From an uncultured Oscillibacter sp. (GTDB taxonomy: Bacteria; Bacillota; Clostridia; Oscillospirales; Oscillospiraceae), in contig CAJKKQ010000002.1 of NCBI GenBank assembly GCA_905200545.1, positions 62,001 through 126,000 on the forward strand: a stretch of DNA of 64,000 nucleotides, written 5' to 3'. How positions within the stretch are numbered: position 1 is the first letter of the stretch; the number at the start of each line of letters is the position of its first letter. Position numbers and translations under genes: made by a program. The notes beneath the pieces were generated by a model. The model was not told the DNA's origin and searched no databases. It saw nothing but the letters and a program-made list of their open reading frames with translations. Shown in pieces: positions 25,471-35,195 of this stretch.

Positions 25471-28400
25471 TCAGGATTCTTTCTGCTCCGACGCCAGCTT
25501 CAGATCCTCCACCAGGGTCAATGCCGTCTCCAGCACATCCTCGCCGGGCTTGAGCTTGAGGGTCAGGGAGGGCTGCTCCCCGGCAGAGAGGGTCAGGCGG
25601 TACTTGTACTTGCCCAAGCCGCACACCGCCACCAGCGCCTCCGGACGGAACACTGCCAGGGTAAAGCGCAGAGAACTGCCCTTCTGGGAGATGTCGGACA
25701 CGCCCGCCTTGGCGGCGGCAGCCCGCAGCAGCGCCACATCCAGCAGCGCCAGCACGGACTTGGGCGCCTCGCCGTAGCGGTCCATCATCTCGTCCAGCAG
25801 GTCGGAGGCATCCTCGTCGGTGCGGATGGCGGCGATGCGCCGGTAGAGGTCCATCCGCTGCTCCGGAGCAGGGACATACCGCTCCGGGATGTTTGCGTTG
25901 ACGGTGAGGTCCGCCGCGCACTCCGTCTCGATCTTCTTCTGCTGACCCTGTTCCTCCAGCACCGCCTCCTCCAGGAGCTTGAGGTACAGGTCATAGCCCA
26001 CGCTCATGAGGTAGCCGGACTGCTCGGGGCCCAGCAGGTTGCCCGCGCCCCGGATCTCCAGGTCCCGCATGGCGATCTTGAAGCCGGAGCCGAACTCCAC
26101 GTACTCCCGGATGGCCGCCAGACGCTTGGCCGCCGTCTCCTGGAGGATCTTGCCCCGGCGGTAGGTGAGGTAGGCGTAGGCCCGGCGGGAGCTGCGGCCG
26201 ATGCGGCCCCGCAGCTGGTGGAGCTGGGCCAGGCCCATCTTGTCGGCGTCCTCGATAATGAGCGTGTTGACATTGGGAATGTCGATGCCGGTTTCGATGA
26301 TGGTGGTACACACCAGAATGTCCGCCTCCCCGTCCACCATGGCCTCCATGACAGAGGAGAGCTCCTGTTCGCTCATCTTGCCGTGTCCCACCACGATGCG
26401 CACGTCCTCCCCCAGCATCTTCTGGAGCCGGGCGGCAGTGAGGTCGATGGACTCCACCCGGTTGTGGAGGTAGTAGATCTGGCCGCCCCGGGCCAGTTCC
26501 CGGCGCATGGCGTCCTCCAGCACCGCCCAGTCGTGCTCCATCACATAGGTCTGCACCGGCTGGCGGTCGGCGGGAGGCTCCTCCAGGGTGGACATGTCCC
26601 GAAGGCCCGAGAGGGCCATGTTCAGCGTCCGGGGAATGGGGGTGGCCGACAAAGTCAGCACATCCACCTGGCGGCTCATCTCCTTGAGCCGCTCCTTGTG
26701 GGTGACGCCGAAGCGCTGCTCCTCGTCGATGATGAGGAGTCCCAGGTCCTTGAACTCCACGCTCTTTTGCAGCAGCTTGTGGGTCCCGATGAGAAGATCC
26801 ACGCCGCCGGTTCGGGCCAGGCCCAAAATCCGCCGGGCCTCCCCAGGGGAGGTAAAGCGGGAGAGCACCTCGATCTTCACCGGAAAGTCCCGGAACCGGC
26901 TGCAGGCGGTGGCGTAGTGCTGCTGGGCCAGGACGGTGGTGGGCACCAGGATGGCGGCCTGTTTGCCGTCCAGCACGCACTTCATCACCGCCCGGAGGGC
27001 CACCTCCGTCTTGCCGTAGCCCACGTCGCCGCACAGCAGCCGGTCCATGGGCCGGGGCTTTTCCATGTCCGCCTTGATCTCGGCGATGCACTTGAGCTGA
27101 TCCTCCGTCTCCGCATAGGGGAAGGACTCCTCAAACTCCCGCTGCCAGGGGGAGTCCGGAGAGAAGGCGAAGCCCGGCTGGCGCTGGCGCTGGGCGTAGA
27201 GGGCGATGAGTCCCTTGGCCAAATCCTTGACGGCCTTGCGGGCCCGGGTCTTCTGCTTGGCCCACTCGGTACCGCCCAGTTTGTTGAGCTTCTGCCGGCC
27301 CTCCTCTTCCCCGCCGCCGATGTATTTGCTGACCATGTCCAGCTGGGTGGCGGGCACGTAAAGGCAGTCTCCTCCGGCGTAGTCGATCTTGATATAGTCC
27401 TTCTCCACGCCGTCCACCGGCAGGCGCTGAATGCCCACGAACCGGCCTACACCGTGGTGGACATGGACCACCAGATCCCCCGGCGTCAGGTCCGTGTAGG
27501 ACTGGAGCTTTTGGCGGTTGGAGTCCTTCTTGAGCCGGGTGCGCCGCCGCACGCCGGCGGCGGTGAGCTGGCCCTCCGTCATGACGGCCAGGTGGAGCTG
27601 GGGCCACTCGCTGCCGGCGGAGAGGGCACCCAAACTCACCCGCACCTCTCCGGGGCCCGGCAGGGCGGTGCCCCGCAGGTCCGGCACTGCAGGGATGTCC
27701 CGCTGGCGCAGCATATGCAGCAGATTCTCCGCCCGGGCCTCGCTGCCGCAGAGCACCAGGGTACCGCTGCCGCTGGTGCGGTAATGCTCCAGATCCGCCA
27801 CCGCCGTCTCCAGGCTGCCGCCGTAAGAGGAGAGCTGCTTGGCGGTGATGGCGCTGATGCTCCGGGGCCGCAGGGGCAGCCGGGAGGTGGGCAGGGCATC
27901 CGCCATGATGACGGGGAATTCCTCCAGGGCGGCGTACAGCTCCTCCGGAGCCAGGCACACCCGGGCGTACTCCCCCGCCAGCTCTCCGGCCTCCATCAAA
28001 GCCTCCGCGTCCTGTTTGGTCTGGGTCAGGGCCCCCCGGGCCCGCTCGTCCACCCGGCCGCTCTCGCACAAAAACACCACCGCGTCGGCGGGCAGATAGT
28101 CCACGCCGGTGGTCATCTCCGGGTACACGGCAGCCAGATACCGGTCCAATCCTCCCACGGTGCCGGTATTCTCCAGCTGCTCCGCGTCCCGCCGCAGGGC
28201 GGCAGCAAGTTTGGGGTTCTTCTTCTCGGCCTTGTCCGCCTGACGACGCAGGGTCTGGGCCAGGCCCACCGTACCGCCGGGGGCGCTGTGGGGCAGGACC
28301 TCCGCCGCCGGCAGCAGCAGCGCCGTCTCCACATTTTCCGTCCGGCGCTGGGTACCGGGGTCAAAGGCCCCCATGGAGTCGATCTCATCGTCAAAGAACT

Positions 28401-28983
28401 CGCAGCGGACCGGCCGCTCCATCAGGGGGGAGAACACGTCCAGAATGCCGCCCCGCAGAGCGAACTGGCCCACACCCTCCACCTGGTCACAGCGGGTATA
28501 GCCTGCGTTCACCAGGCGCTCCGTCAGGGCCTGCAGATCCACCTGCTGCCCCATCCGCAGCTCCATGGCCAGGGAGGCCAGCAGCCGGGGGGGCAGCGTC
28601 CGGGCCATGAGGGCGTCCACCGTGGTCACCACGGTTTTGGCTGCCCCCTCTCCGGAGAGGGCGTAGAGGGCCGCCAGACGGCTGCGCTCCCACTCCCGGG
28701 AGGCAATGGCGCCGGGGCGGAACTGCCACTCCCGGGCCAGAAGCACCACCGGCTCTGCCCCGGTCAGAACCCCCAGGTCTGCCGCCAGGGTCCGGGCCTC
28801 CCGCTCATCGCCGCAGACAAAGACGCCGGGGCGGCCCGCTCCCAGAGCCACCGCCGCCCCCACACAGGCCCGGTGCACCGGCTGGAGGCCGGTGACTGCC
28901 GCCGGACAGCCGCCCTCCTCCACCCGTCCGATAAGCTCCGCCACCTCCGGGATGGTATTGAGTTTTCGCAAGAACTGTTCCAT
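25471..28983 (-). CDS. mfd: Transcription-repair coupling factor Mfd
   Basis: 1170 residues, full length. Mfd removes RNA polymerase stalled at DNA damage and recruits UvrA. UvrB-like N-terminal domains are followed by the RNA-polymerase-interacting domain (TDLTPGDLVVHVHHGVGRFVGI .. YLKIDYAGGD-like segment). Next are RecG-type translocase motifs (GDVGYGKTEVALRA; LLIIDEEQRFGVTHKERLK; TLSATPIPRTLNMALSGLRD; QLRGRIGRSSRRAYAYLTY) and the C-terminal TRCF domain. It follows pth with a 114-bp gap containing a hairpin. Confidence 0.97.
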   Translation of the reverse strand: MEQFLRKLNTIPEVAELIGRVEEGGCPAAVTGLQPVHRACVGAAVALGAGRPGVFVCGDEREARTLAADLGVLTGAEPVVLLAREWQFRPGAIASREWERSRLAALYALSGEGAAKTVVTTVDALMARTLPPRLLASLAMELRMGQQVDLQALTERLVNAGYTRCDQVEGVGQFALRGGILDVFSPLMERPVRCEFFDDEIDSMGAFDPGTQRRTENVETALLLPAAEVLPHSAPGGTVGLAQTLRRQADKAEKKNPKLAAALRRDAEQLENTGTVGGLDRYLAAVYPEMTTGVDYLPADAVVFLCESGRVDERARGALTQTKQDAEALMEAGELAGEYARVCLAPEELYAALEEFPVIMADALPTSRLPLRPRSISAITAKQLSSYGGSLETAVADLEHYRTSGSGTLVLCGSEARAENLLHMLRQRDIPAVPDLRGTALPGPGEVRVSLGALSAGSEWPQLHLAVMTEGQLTAAGVRRRTRLKKDSNRQKLQSYTDLTPGDLVVHVHHGVGRFVGIQRLPVDGVEKDYIKIDYAGGDCLYVPATQLDMVSKYIGGGEEEGRQKLNKLGGTEWAKQKTRARKAVKDLAKGLIALYAQRQRQPGFAFSPDSPWQREFEESFPYAETEDQLKCIAEIKADMEKPRPMDRLLCGDVGYGKTEVALRAVMKCVLDGKQAAILVPTTVLAQQHYATACSRFRDFPVKIEVLSRFTSPGEARRILGLARTGGVDLLIGTHKLLQKSVEFKDLGLLIIDEEQRFGVTHKERLKEMSRQVDVLTLSATPIPRTLNMALSGLRDMSTLEEPPADRQPVQTYVMEHDWAVLEDAMRRELARGGQIYYLHNRVESIDLTAARLQKMLGEDVRIVVGHGKMSEQELSSVMEAMVDGEADILVCTTIIETGIDIPNVNTLIIEDADKMGLAQLHQLRGRIGRSSRRAYAYLTYRRGKILQETAAKRLAAIREYVEFGSGFKIAMRDLEIRGAGNLLGPEQSGYLMSVGYDLYLKLLEEAVLEEQGQQKKIETECAADLTVNANIPERYVPAPEQRMDLYRRIAAIRTDEDASDLLDEMMDRYGEAPKSVLALLDVALLRAAAAKAGVSDISQKGSSLRFTLAVFRPEALVAVCGLGKYKYRLTLSAGEQPSLTLKLKPGEDVLETALTLVEDLKLASEQKES

Positions 28984-29027
28984 AGGGGCGCCTTTCTCTG
29001 TAAAAATATGGAAATTGTGGGCATGGG

Positions 29028-29062
29028 CAAACCCCCGCCGTCCCGCATGGACGGGGGGTTCA
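29028..29062 (-). terminator. Hairpin between pth and mfd
   Basis: AACCCCCGCCGTCC pairs imperfectly with GGACGGGGGGTT. There is no long T run, so partial read-through into mfd is possible. Confidence 0.5.
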
Positions 29063-29097
29063 CCCTGTATTTATGGGATTTGAGAGGACACTATGCC

Positions 29098-29682
29098 TCA
29101 GTTGAAGTCGTTTTGGGCCTTCTGCACGCCGTGCTCCAGGATGCACGCGGCCGCCTGGATGGCCCGTTCAAAGGACTCCAGCAGTGTCTTGCGGTCCGCC
29201 TGGGAGGGCACGCCGATGACCCAGTCGATCATATCGCCCCCCTCACCGGGGGCGCCGGTGCCGATCTTGATGCGTGGGAAATCCTGGGTGCCCAGGTGGG
29301 CGATGATGTTTTTGATGCCGTTATGGCCGCCGGCGGAGCCGGTAGGCCGCACCCGGATCTTCCCCACCGGGAGGGACACGTCGTCATAGATCACCAGCAC
29401 CCGCTCCGGGGGCAGTTTATAGAACTGCACCGCCTCCCGCACGGCCTCGCCGGAGAGGTTCATATAGGTCTGGGGCTTCATCACCAGGCACTTGCACCCG
29501 GCGAAGGAGAGGATATTGTAGGCGGACTTGAACTTCACCTTGTTGAGCTTCACACCCTTCTGCTCCGCCAGCAGGTCCACGGTGAGAAAGCCCATGTTGT
29601 GCCGGGTGTTGGCGTACTTCTGGCCCGGATTGCCCAGGCCCACGATCAGCCAGTCCACCGCGGCGGATTTGCTTCCAAACAT
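29098..29682 (-). CDS. pth: Peptidyl-tRNA hydrolase
   Basis: 194 residues. It releases tRNA from prematurely dropped peptidyl-tRNA. Key elements are LIVGLGNPGQKYANTRHNMGF with the catalytic His, KPQTYMNLSGEAV, VIYDDVSLPVGKIRVRPTGSAGGHNGIKNI, and IGTGAPGEGGDMIDWVIG. The start at 29682 follows AAGGAG; ten extra upstream codons in the frame are rejected. Gene order prs-pth-mfd is common in Firmicutes. Confidence 0.96.
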   Translation of the reverse strand: MFGSKSAAVDWLIVGLGNPGQKYANTRHNMGFLTVDLLAEQKGVKLNKVKFKSAYNILSFAGCKCLVMKPQTYMNLSGEAVREAVQFYKLPPERVLVIYDDVSLPVGKIRVRPTGSAGGHNGIKNIIAHLGTQDFPRIKIGTGAPGEGGDMIDWVIGVPSQADRKTLLESFERAIQAAACILEHGVQKAQNDFN

Positions 29683-29763
29683 ATGGTGCTCCTTATCAAA
29701 TATAGGGGTCATCCGAATCCTGGCGGTCGTCAGCAGCTCTGCTTCCGGCTTTCCAACGGCCGC

Positions 29764-29792
29764 AAAGGCGGGAAAGCAAGCTTTCCCGCCTT
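29764..29792 (-). terminator. Hairpin after prs
   Basis: AAGGCGGGAAAGC pairs exactly with GCTTTCCCGCCTT. There is only a short T tract on the minus strand, so terminator strength is uncertain. Confidence 0.55.
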
Positions 29793-29836
29793 ATATGGTG
29801 ATATGGTGCTATCTTCTTTTTTCCGCGGGACAGGTC

Positions 29837-30796
29837 TCAGCGGAACAGCTTGGAGATGGAGATCTCCTGATAGATGCGCTCGATGGCCTCGGCAAACATG
29901 GGGGCCACAGGCAGATACTTGATCTTGCTGCTCTTGGCCGGGTCGATGGCGGGGATGGTATCCAGCAGGGCCAGCTCCGTGATGACGCTGTTGTTGACCC
30001 GGTCAATGGCGGGGCCGGAGAGGACGCCGTGGGAAGCGCAGGCGTGGACACTCTTGGCGCCGCCCACTTCGATGAGGGCCTGCGCAGCGTTGCAGAGAGA
30101 TCCGCCGGTATCCACCATGTCGTCAAAGAGGATGCAGTCCTTGCCCCGGACGTCGCCGATGACGTTCATGACCTCGCAGCTGTTGGCCTTCTGACGGCGC
30201 TTGTCCACGATGGCTAGATTCATGTGCAGCTTCTGGGCGAAGGCGCGGGCACGGGCCACGGAGCCCACGTCGGGAGAGACCACCATCATGTTCTCGCAGT
30301 CCGCACCGAACTTCTTGGCATAGTAATCCACAAAGATGGGGTTGCCGGCCAGATTGTCCACGGGGATATCAAAGAAGCCCTGGATCTGGGAGGCGTGGAG
30401 GTCCATGGTCAGCACGCGGTCGGCACCGGCAGCGGTGAGCATGTTGGCCACCAGCTTGGCGGTAATGGGATCGCGTGCCTTGGCCTTGCGGTCCTGACGG
30501 GCATAGCCGTAATAGGGGATCACGGCGGTGATGCGGCCGGCGGAGGCGCGCTTGAGCGCGTCGATCATGATGAGCAGCTCCATGAGGTTGTTGTTGACGG
30601 GGGTGCAGGTGGACTGGACCACGAACACATCGCTGCCGCGGACGGTCTCGTACAAAGAAACGAAGATCTCGCCGTCGGAGAAGGTTCCGACTTCCGCCTC
30701 GCCCAGCTTGGTACCCATCAGCTTGCAGATCTCATCCGCCAGCTTGGGGTTCGCGTTGCCTGTGAAAATTTTAATATCCTTGCCGTGAGAAATCAT
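29837..30796 (-). CDS. prs: Ribose-phosphate pyrophosphokinase
   Basis: 319 residues. It makes PRPP from ribose 5-phosphate and ATP for nucleotide, NAD, His and Trp synthesis. Motifs are DIKIFTGNANPKLADEI, the flexible loop YYGYARQDRKAKARDPITAKLVAN, DLHASQIQGFFDIPVDNL, and the PRPP-binding CILFDDMVDTGGSL. It lies 79 bp downstream of the GlmU-like gene, the order expected for glmU-prs in Firmicutes. Confidence 0.97.
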   Translation of the reverse strand: MISHGKDIKIFTGNANPKLADEICKLMGTKLGEAEVGTFSDGEIFVSLYETVRGSDVFVVQSTCTPVNNNLMELLIMIDALKRASAGRITAVIPYYGYARQDRKAKARDPITAKLVANMLTAAGADRVLTMDLHASQIQGFFDIPVDNLAGNPIFVDYYAKKFGADCENMMVVSPDVGSVARARAFAQKLHMNLAIVDKRRQKANSCEVMNVIGDVRGKDCILFDDMVDTGGSLCNAAQALIEVGGAKSVHACASHGVLSGPAIDRVNNSVITELALLDTIPAIDPAKSSKIKYLPVAPMFAEAIERIYQEISISKLFR

Positions 30797-30875
30797 CTTT
30801 CAACGCCTTCTTTCTCTGTTCTATCAGTATTTTCCTGAATTTTCTCTTCTATGCTTCTCTATGATCGTCTCCGGA

Positions 30876-31997
30876 TCACTTCTGGTGCATCTTGCGCCGG
30901 CGGGCCGCCCAGCCCTCCTTGTTCTCCTGACGCACCCGGCCCACTGTCAGAGCATCGGGAGGCACGTCTTTCGTCACCGTGGTACCGGCGGCGATATAGG
31001 CGCCCCGGCCCACCGTCACCGGGGGAACCAGGTTGGTGTTGCAGCCCACAAACACGTCGTCCTCAATAACAGTGCGGTGCTTTTTGAAGCCGTCGTAGTT
31101 GGAGGTAATGGTGCCGCAGCCGAAGTTCACCCGCTCACCCACGTCGGCGTCGCCCACATAGGTCAGGTGGCTCATTTTGGTGCCTGCGCCCAGCACGCAG
31201 TTTTTCAGCTGCACGAATGCGCCCACATGGCACTTCTCGCCCACGGTGCAGTTAGGACGAATATGCGCGTAGGGGCCCACATCTGCGCCGGCACCAATGG
31301 TGCTCTCATAGGTCTGGGAGGCGTTGATGACCACGCCGTCGCCCACGGTGCAGCAGTCCACCAGGGCGTTGGGCCCGATGGTGCAGCCGCAGCCGATGCG
31401 GCTCTCGCCCCGCAAAATGGTGCCGGGCAGGATCACGGTGCCCGTCCCGATGGTGACCCGGGGATCGATATAGACGCTGGCGGGATCCATGATCCGCACG
31501 CCGGCGGCGCTGTGGCGCCGGATAACCCGGGGCCGCATCAGCTGCTCCATCTCGTCCAGGTTCTCCCGGCGGTTCACCGGCAGCCAGCCGCCTACCAGCT
31601 CCGCCCCCTGGACGGCGTTGGTCAGGCGCTCCCGCCAGGTGTTGCGCAGCTCCCGGCCGGGAGCCGCATAGGCGAAACCGGGACCAGCCTCAGCCGCAGG
31701 CAGGGCCGCCCAGCGGAACACCAAGGTGGTCTCATCGGTATCCAGGAAGGAAAGCAGCTCCTGGTGCTGCTCGGAAACCATGACTTCCGCGTCTGCCGGG
31801 AAGCAGTCCCGGGCCTCCTGGGCGAACCGCGGACCGCAAACAGCAAAAAACCGCTGCACGCCATCGGACCGCAACTTTTCACTCATCCAGCTCAGGATCG
31901 GGCAAAACAAAACGGTTTCCAGCATCAGCGGTTTGGAATACGCCGGTACAGAAGCATCTTCTTCCAGAAAAAACACGGCGCGCTGCGGACAATCCAT
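30876..31997 (-). CDS. GlmU-like protein with degenerate uridylyltransferase half
   Basis: 373 residues against about 455 for GlmU. The C-terminal left-handed beta-helix is well kept: VNRRENLDEMEQLMRPRVIRRH, hexapeptide repeats, AHIRPNCTVGEKCHVGAFVQLKN, SHLTYVGDADVGERVNFGCGTITSNYDG. The Arg, Lys, His, Tyr and Asn residues used for glucosamine-1-phosphate acetylation are recognisable. The N-terminal 150 or so residues lack the LAAGxGTRM nucleotide-binding motif and most of the pyrophosphorylase fold. The start is fixed by AAGGAGG before 31997. It is upstream of prs, as glmU is, with a TATAAT at 32034-32039. Likely acetyltransferase only. Confidence 0.85.
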   Translation of the reverse strand: MDCPQRAVFFLEEDASVPAYSKPLMLETVLFCPILSWMSEKLRSDGVQRFFAVCGPRFAQEARDCFPADAEVMVSEQHQELLSFLDTDETTLVFRWAALPAAEAGPGFAYAAPGRELRNTWRERLTNAVQGAELVGGWLPVNRRENLDEMEQLMRPRVIRRHSAAGVRIMDPASVYIDPRVTIGTGTVILPGTILRGESRIGCGCTIGPNALVDCCTVGDGVVINASQTYESTIGAGADVGPYAHIRPNCTVGEKCHVGAFVQLKNCVLGAGTKMSHLTYVGDADVGERVNFGCGTITSNYDGFKKHRTVIEDDVFVGCNTNLVPPVTVGRGAYIAAGTTVTKDVPPDALTVGRVRQENKEGWAARRRKMHQK

Positions 31998-32247
31998 TGG
32001 AATATCCTCCTTGCAATGGTGATAGGTAATTACATTATAGCAAAGATATGTGGAAAATCCACCCCCTGGGCAAAATTTATCTAAAAATTTCCCCCAAGAA
32101 AATGCGATCTTTCCGCTCTTTTTTTGTAAATGGCGGCTGTGGAATGCAAAATACGCAAAAATTTGTCTGTTTTTCGGCATTTCGCAGAAAATCCAAAGCG
32201 TCTGTGGTTATTTTTCCTGAAAATCAGCTTTTCCACGCACTTTACGG

Positions 32248-32276
32248 TTGAATTTGTGCAGGTAAAGGATTACAAT
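32248..32276 (+). promoter_or_regulatory. Sigma-A promoter for trmL
   Basis: TTGAAT, a 17-bp spacer, TACAAT. In the 327-bp divergent region 31998-32324 I see only this promoter and the -10 of the GlmU-like gene; the rest is AT-rich without recognisable features. Confidence 0.72.
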
Positions 32277-32324
32277 GGGTTTCGCTTGTAACATATTTAA
32301 TGGATAAAGGGGAATTTTCTGTTC

Positions 32325-32813
32325 ATGCTCAATATCGTACTGGTGGAGCCGGAGATTCCGCAGAACTGCGGCAACATCGCCCGGACCTGCGCCGCCACCG
32401 GCTCCCGGCTGCACCTGGTCCGTCCCCTGGGCTTCGACATCTCGGAAAAGGCCGTGCGCCGGGCGGGACTGGACTACTGGCACCTGGTGGAGGTTTCGGA
32501 TTACGAGAATCTGGAGGATCTTTTCACCCGCCATCCGGAGGCCGCTGCCGATCTGTGGCTCACCACCACCAAGGCTCCCCGCTCCTATCAGGAGGCTGTC
32601 TTCACACCGGACAGCTGGCTCTTTTTCGGCAAGGAGACCGCGGGCCTTCCCCAGGACTTCCGGGAGCGGTTCCGGGAGCGGTGCATCCGCCTTCCCATGG
32701 TGTCCGAAGCCCGGAGCCTGAACCTCTCCAACACCGTGGCAGTGTGCGTCTATGAGGCACTGCGGCAAACAGGCTTTCCGGGGCTGCAGGCCACCGGTGA
32801 GATGGCATTGTAA
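32325..32813 (+). CDS. trmL: tRNA (cytidine/uridine-34 2'-O)-methyltransferase
   Basis: 162 residues, a SPOUT-class methyltransferase of the TrmL type that 2'-O-methylates the wobble base of certain leucine tRNAs. Conserved parts are [59 protein letters not shown] and the knot loop [27 protein letters not shown]. Single gene with its own promoter; pgk follows 85 bp later. Confidence 0.93.
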   Translation: MLNIVLVEPEIPQNCGNIARTCAATGSRLHLVRPLGFDISEKAVRRAGLDYWHLVEVSDYENLEDLFTRHPEAAADLWLTTTKAPRSYQEAVFTPDSWLFFGKETAGLPQDFRERFRERCIRLPMVSEARSLNLSNTVAVCVYEALRQTGFPGLQATGEMAL

Positions 32814-32898
32814 ACCTTTTGTGACCCTGTCCGGACAGGGAGTGTCCGGACTGCTTATTCTATCATCAACCACCAACACCACAAACGGAGGAACTCAT

Positions 32899-34095
32899 AT
32901 GAATTATAATAAGAAGACCGTACGGGACGTGGACGTCCGGGGCAAGAAGATCTTGCTGCGCTGTGACTTCAACGTGCCCCTGGCCAAGGACGGCAGCGGC
33001 GTCATCACCGACGACAAGCGCATCCGGGCCGCCCTGCCCACCATCCAGTACCTGCTGGATCAGAACGCCGCTGTCATCGCCTGCTCCCACCTGGGCAAGC
33101 CCAAGAACGGCCCCGATCCGGCCCTGAGCCTCAAGCCCGTGGCCAAGCGCCTGAGCGAGCTGCTGGGAAAGCCCGTCATCATGGCCGAGGATGTGGTGGG
33201 CCCCGACGCCCAGGCCAAGGCCGCCGCCCTGAAGCCCGGTGAGATCATGCTGCTGGAGAACACCCGCTTTGAGAAGGGCGAGACCAAGAACGATCCCGAG
33301 CTGGCCAAGGAGATGGCCAGCATGGCGGAGATCTATGTGTCCGACGCCTTCGGCGCCGTGCACCGGGCCCACGCCTCCACCGCCGGAGTGGCGGACTACC
33401 TGCCCGCCGTGTCCGGCTTCCTGATCCAGAAGGAGCTGGAGGTCATCGGCGGCGCTCTGGCCAACCCCAAGCGGCCCCTGGTGGCCATTCTGGGCGGCAG
33501 CAAGGTCTCCAGCAAGATCGGCGTCATCAACAACCTCCTGGAGATCGCCGATACCATCATCATCGGCGGCGGCATGGCCTACACTTTCTCCGCCGCCCAG
33601 GGCGGCAAGGTGGGCGACAGCCTCCTGGAAGCCGACTGGGAGAGCTATGCCAATGAGATGGTGGAAAAGGCAGCCGCCAAGGGCGTCAAGCTGCTGCTCC
33701 CGGTGGACACCGTCTGCGCCGACGCCTTCGCCCCCGACGCCAAGAGCCAGGTGGTCAAGGCCGGCGAGATCCCCGACGGCTGGCAGGGCCTGGACATCGG
33801 CCCCGAGACTGTGAAGCTTTACTGCGATGCCGTGGCTGACGCCGGCACCGTCATCTGGAACGGCCCCATGGGCGTCTTTGAGTTCCCTCCCTTCGCCAAG
33901 GGCACTGAGGCTGTGGCCGAGGCTCTGAGCAAGACGAATGCCATCACCATCATCGGCGGCGGCGACAGCGCGGCTGCCGTGCAGCAGCTGGGCTATGCCG
34001 ACAAGATGACCCACATCTCCACCGGCGGCGGCGCCAGCCTGGAGTTCATGGAGGGCAAAGAGCTCCCCGGCGTGGCCTGCCTGCTGGACAAGTAA
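32899..34095 (+). CDS. pgk: Phosphoglycerate kinase
   Basis: 398 residues. It transfers phosphate from 1,3-bisphosphoglycerate to ADP in glycolysis. Motifs are [88 protein letters not shown] and [27 protein letters not shown] precedes the ATG at 32899; the upstream extension of the frame overlaps trmL and is rejected. It is followed by tpiA and gpmI; a gapA gene, often beside pgk, is not in this window. Confidence 0.97.
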   Translation: MNYNKKTVRDVDVRGKKILLRCDFNVPLAKDGSGVITDDKRIRAALPTIQYLLDQNAAVIACSHLGKPKNGPDPALSLKPVAKRLSELLGKPVIMAEDVVGPDAQAKAAALKPGEIMLLENTRFEKGETKNDPELAKEMASMAEIYVSDAFGAVHRAHASTAGVADYLPAVSGFLIQKELEVIGGALANPKRPLVAILGGSKVSSKIGVINNLLEIADTIIIGGGMAYTFSAAQGGKVGDSLLEADWESYANEMVEKAAAKGVKLLLPVDTVCADAFAPDAKSQVVKAGEIPDGWQGLDIGPETVKLYCDAVADAGTVIWNGPMGVFEFPPFAKGTEAVAEALSKTNAITIIGGGDSAAAVQQLGYADKMTHISTGGGASLEFMEGKELPGVACLLDK

Positions 34096-34215
34096 TGTTC
34101 ATCTGACAGGTATTGCCTGCGGCCATATGTTGCGTGGGGCGGAAGGCCGTGCCCCAAGGAGCGGTACCTCCCTGGCAAAGTTCCCGTTTTTATTCTGAAA
34201 AAAGAGTCAAAACTC

Positions 34216-34244
34216 TTGACAAAGTGCAGATTTTGGGCTATAAA
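34216..34244 (+). promoter_or_regulatory. Sigma-A promoter for tpiA-gpmI
   Basis: TTGACA, a 17-bp spacer, TATAAA, about 130 bp before tpiA. The gap 34096-34376 also has a small GGGGC/GCCCC hairpin after pgk, with no clear terminator. Confidence 0.85.
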
Positions 34245-34376
34245 ATAATAGTTTGCGTTACCGGGAAGTAGTTTTGGAGCCTCAGGCCCCGGCAGATACC
34301 CGGAACGCGTCAGTTCGTGAATCCGTCCGTGCTTTCCGCGGGCCAACGATACAGACATAAAGGAGTAATGATAATC

Positions 34377-35150
34377 ATGAACCGCAGATATCGCAAGACC
34401 GTCATCGCCGGCAACTGGAAGATGAACATGACCGCCACCGAGACCAAGAAGTTCGCCGAGGATATGAAGAAGATCATGCCCCGGGTCAAGTGGTGCGAGA
34501 CGCTGATCTGCGTCCCCGCCTGCAACATCTCCACCGCCATCAAGGCTTTCAAGGACCTGCGCATCTCCGTGGGCGCTGAGAACGTCTACTTTGAGGAGAA
34601 GGGCGCCTACACCGGCGAGGTCTCCGCCGACATGCTCAAGGACCTGGGCGTCAAGTACGTCATTGTGGGCCACAGCGAGCGGCGGCAGTATTTCTGCGAG
34701 ACCGACACCACTGTCAACAAGAAGGTGCACGCCGTCCTCAATGCCGGCATGAATCCCATCATCTGCGTGGGCGAGTCCCTGGAGCAGCGGGAGACCGGCA
34801 TCACCAACGAGTGGATCGCCCTGCAGGTCAAGAGCGCCCTCAACGGTGTGCCCGCCGACAAGCTGCGCCGCTGCATCATCGCCTATGAGCCCATCTGGGC
34901 CATCGGCACCGGCAAGACCGCTACCGCCGAGCAGGCCGGTGAGGTCTGCGGCAACATCCGCGCCACCATCCGCGCTCTGTACGGCGCCCGGGTGGCCCGC
35001 TCCGTCACCATCCAGTACGGCGGCTCCATGAATCCCAAGAACGCTGCGGAGCTCCTGGCTCAGCCCGACATCGACGGCGGCCTCATCGGCGGCGCCGCTC
35101 TGAAGCCCGATCAGTTCCTGGACATCATCAACGCCGCCAACCAGGAGTAA
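34377..35150 (+). CDS. tpiA: Triosephosphate isomerase
   Basis: 257 residues. It interconverts dihydroxyacetone phosphate and glyceraldehyde 3-phosphate. The substrate loop IAGNWKMNMT, catalytic His in VGHSERRQYF, catalytic Glu in AYEPIWAIGTGKTAT, and the phosphate-binding IQYGGSMNPKNA and GGLIGGAALKP are all intact. Two ATGs occur in frame at 34368 and 34377; the second is at proper distance from AAGGAG. It is co-transcribed with gpmI, 45 bp downstream. Confidence 0.97.
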   Translation: MNRRYRKTVIAGNWKMNMTATETKKFAEDMKKIMPRVKWCETLICVPACNISTAIKAFKDLRISVGAENVYFEEKGAYTGEVSADMLKDLGVKYVIVGHSERRQYFCETDTTVNKKVHAVLNAGMNPIICVGESLEQRETGITNEWIALQVKSALNGVPADKLRRCIIAYEPIWAIGTGKTATAEQAGEVCGNIRATIRALYGARVARSVTIQYGGSMNPKNAAELLAQPDIDGGLIGGAALKPDQFLDIINAANQE

Positions 35151-35195
35151 TCCCCTTTACAACGGCGAATCGATGATTCTTGAAACGAGGTTTCT

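Noticed and set aside
26218..29922. Plus-strand open frame of 1234 codons opposite mfd and pth
   Set aside because: Antisense shadow; mfd is complete and conserved on the minus strand.
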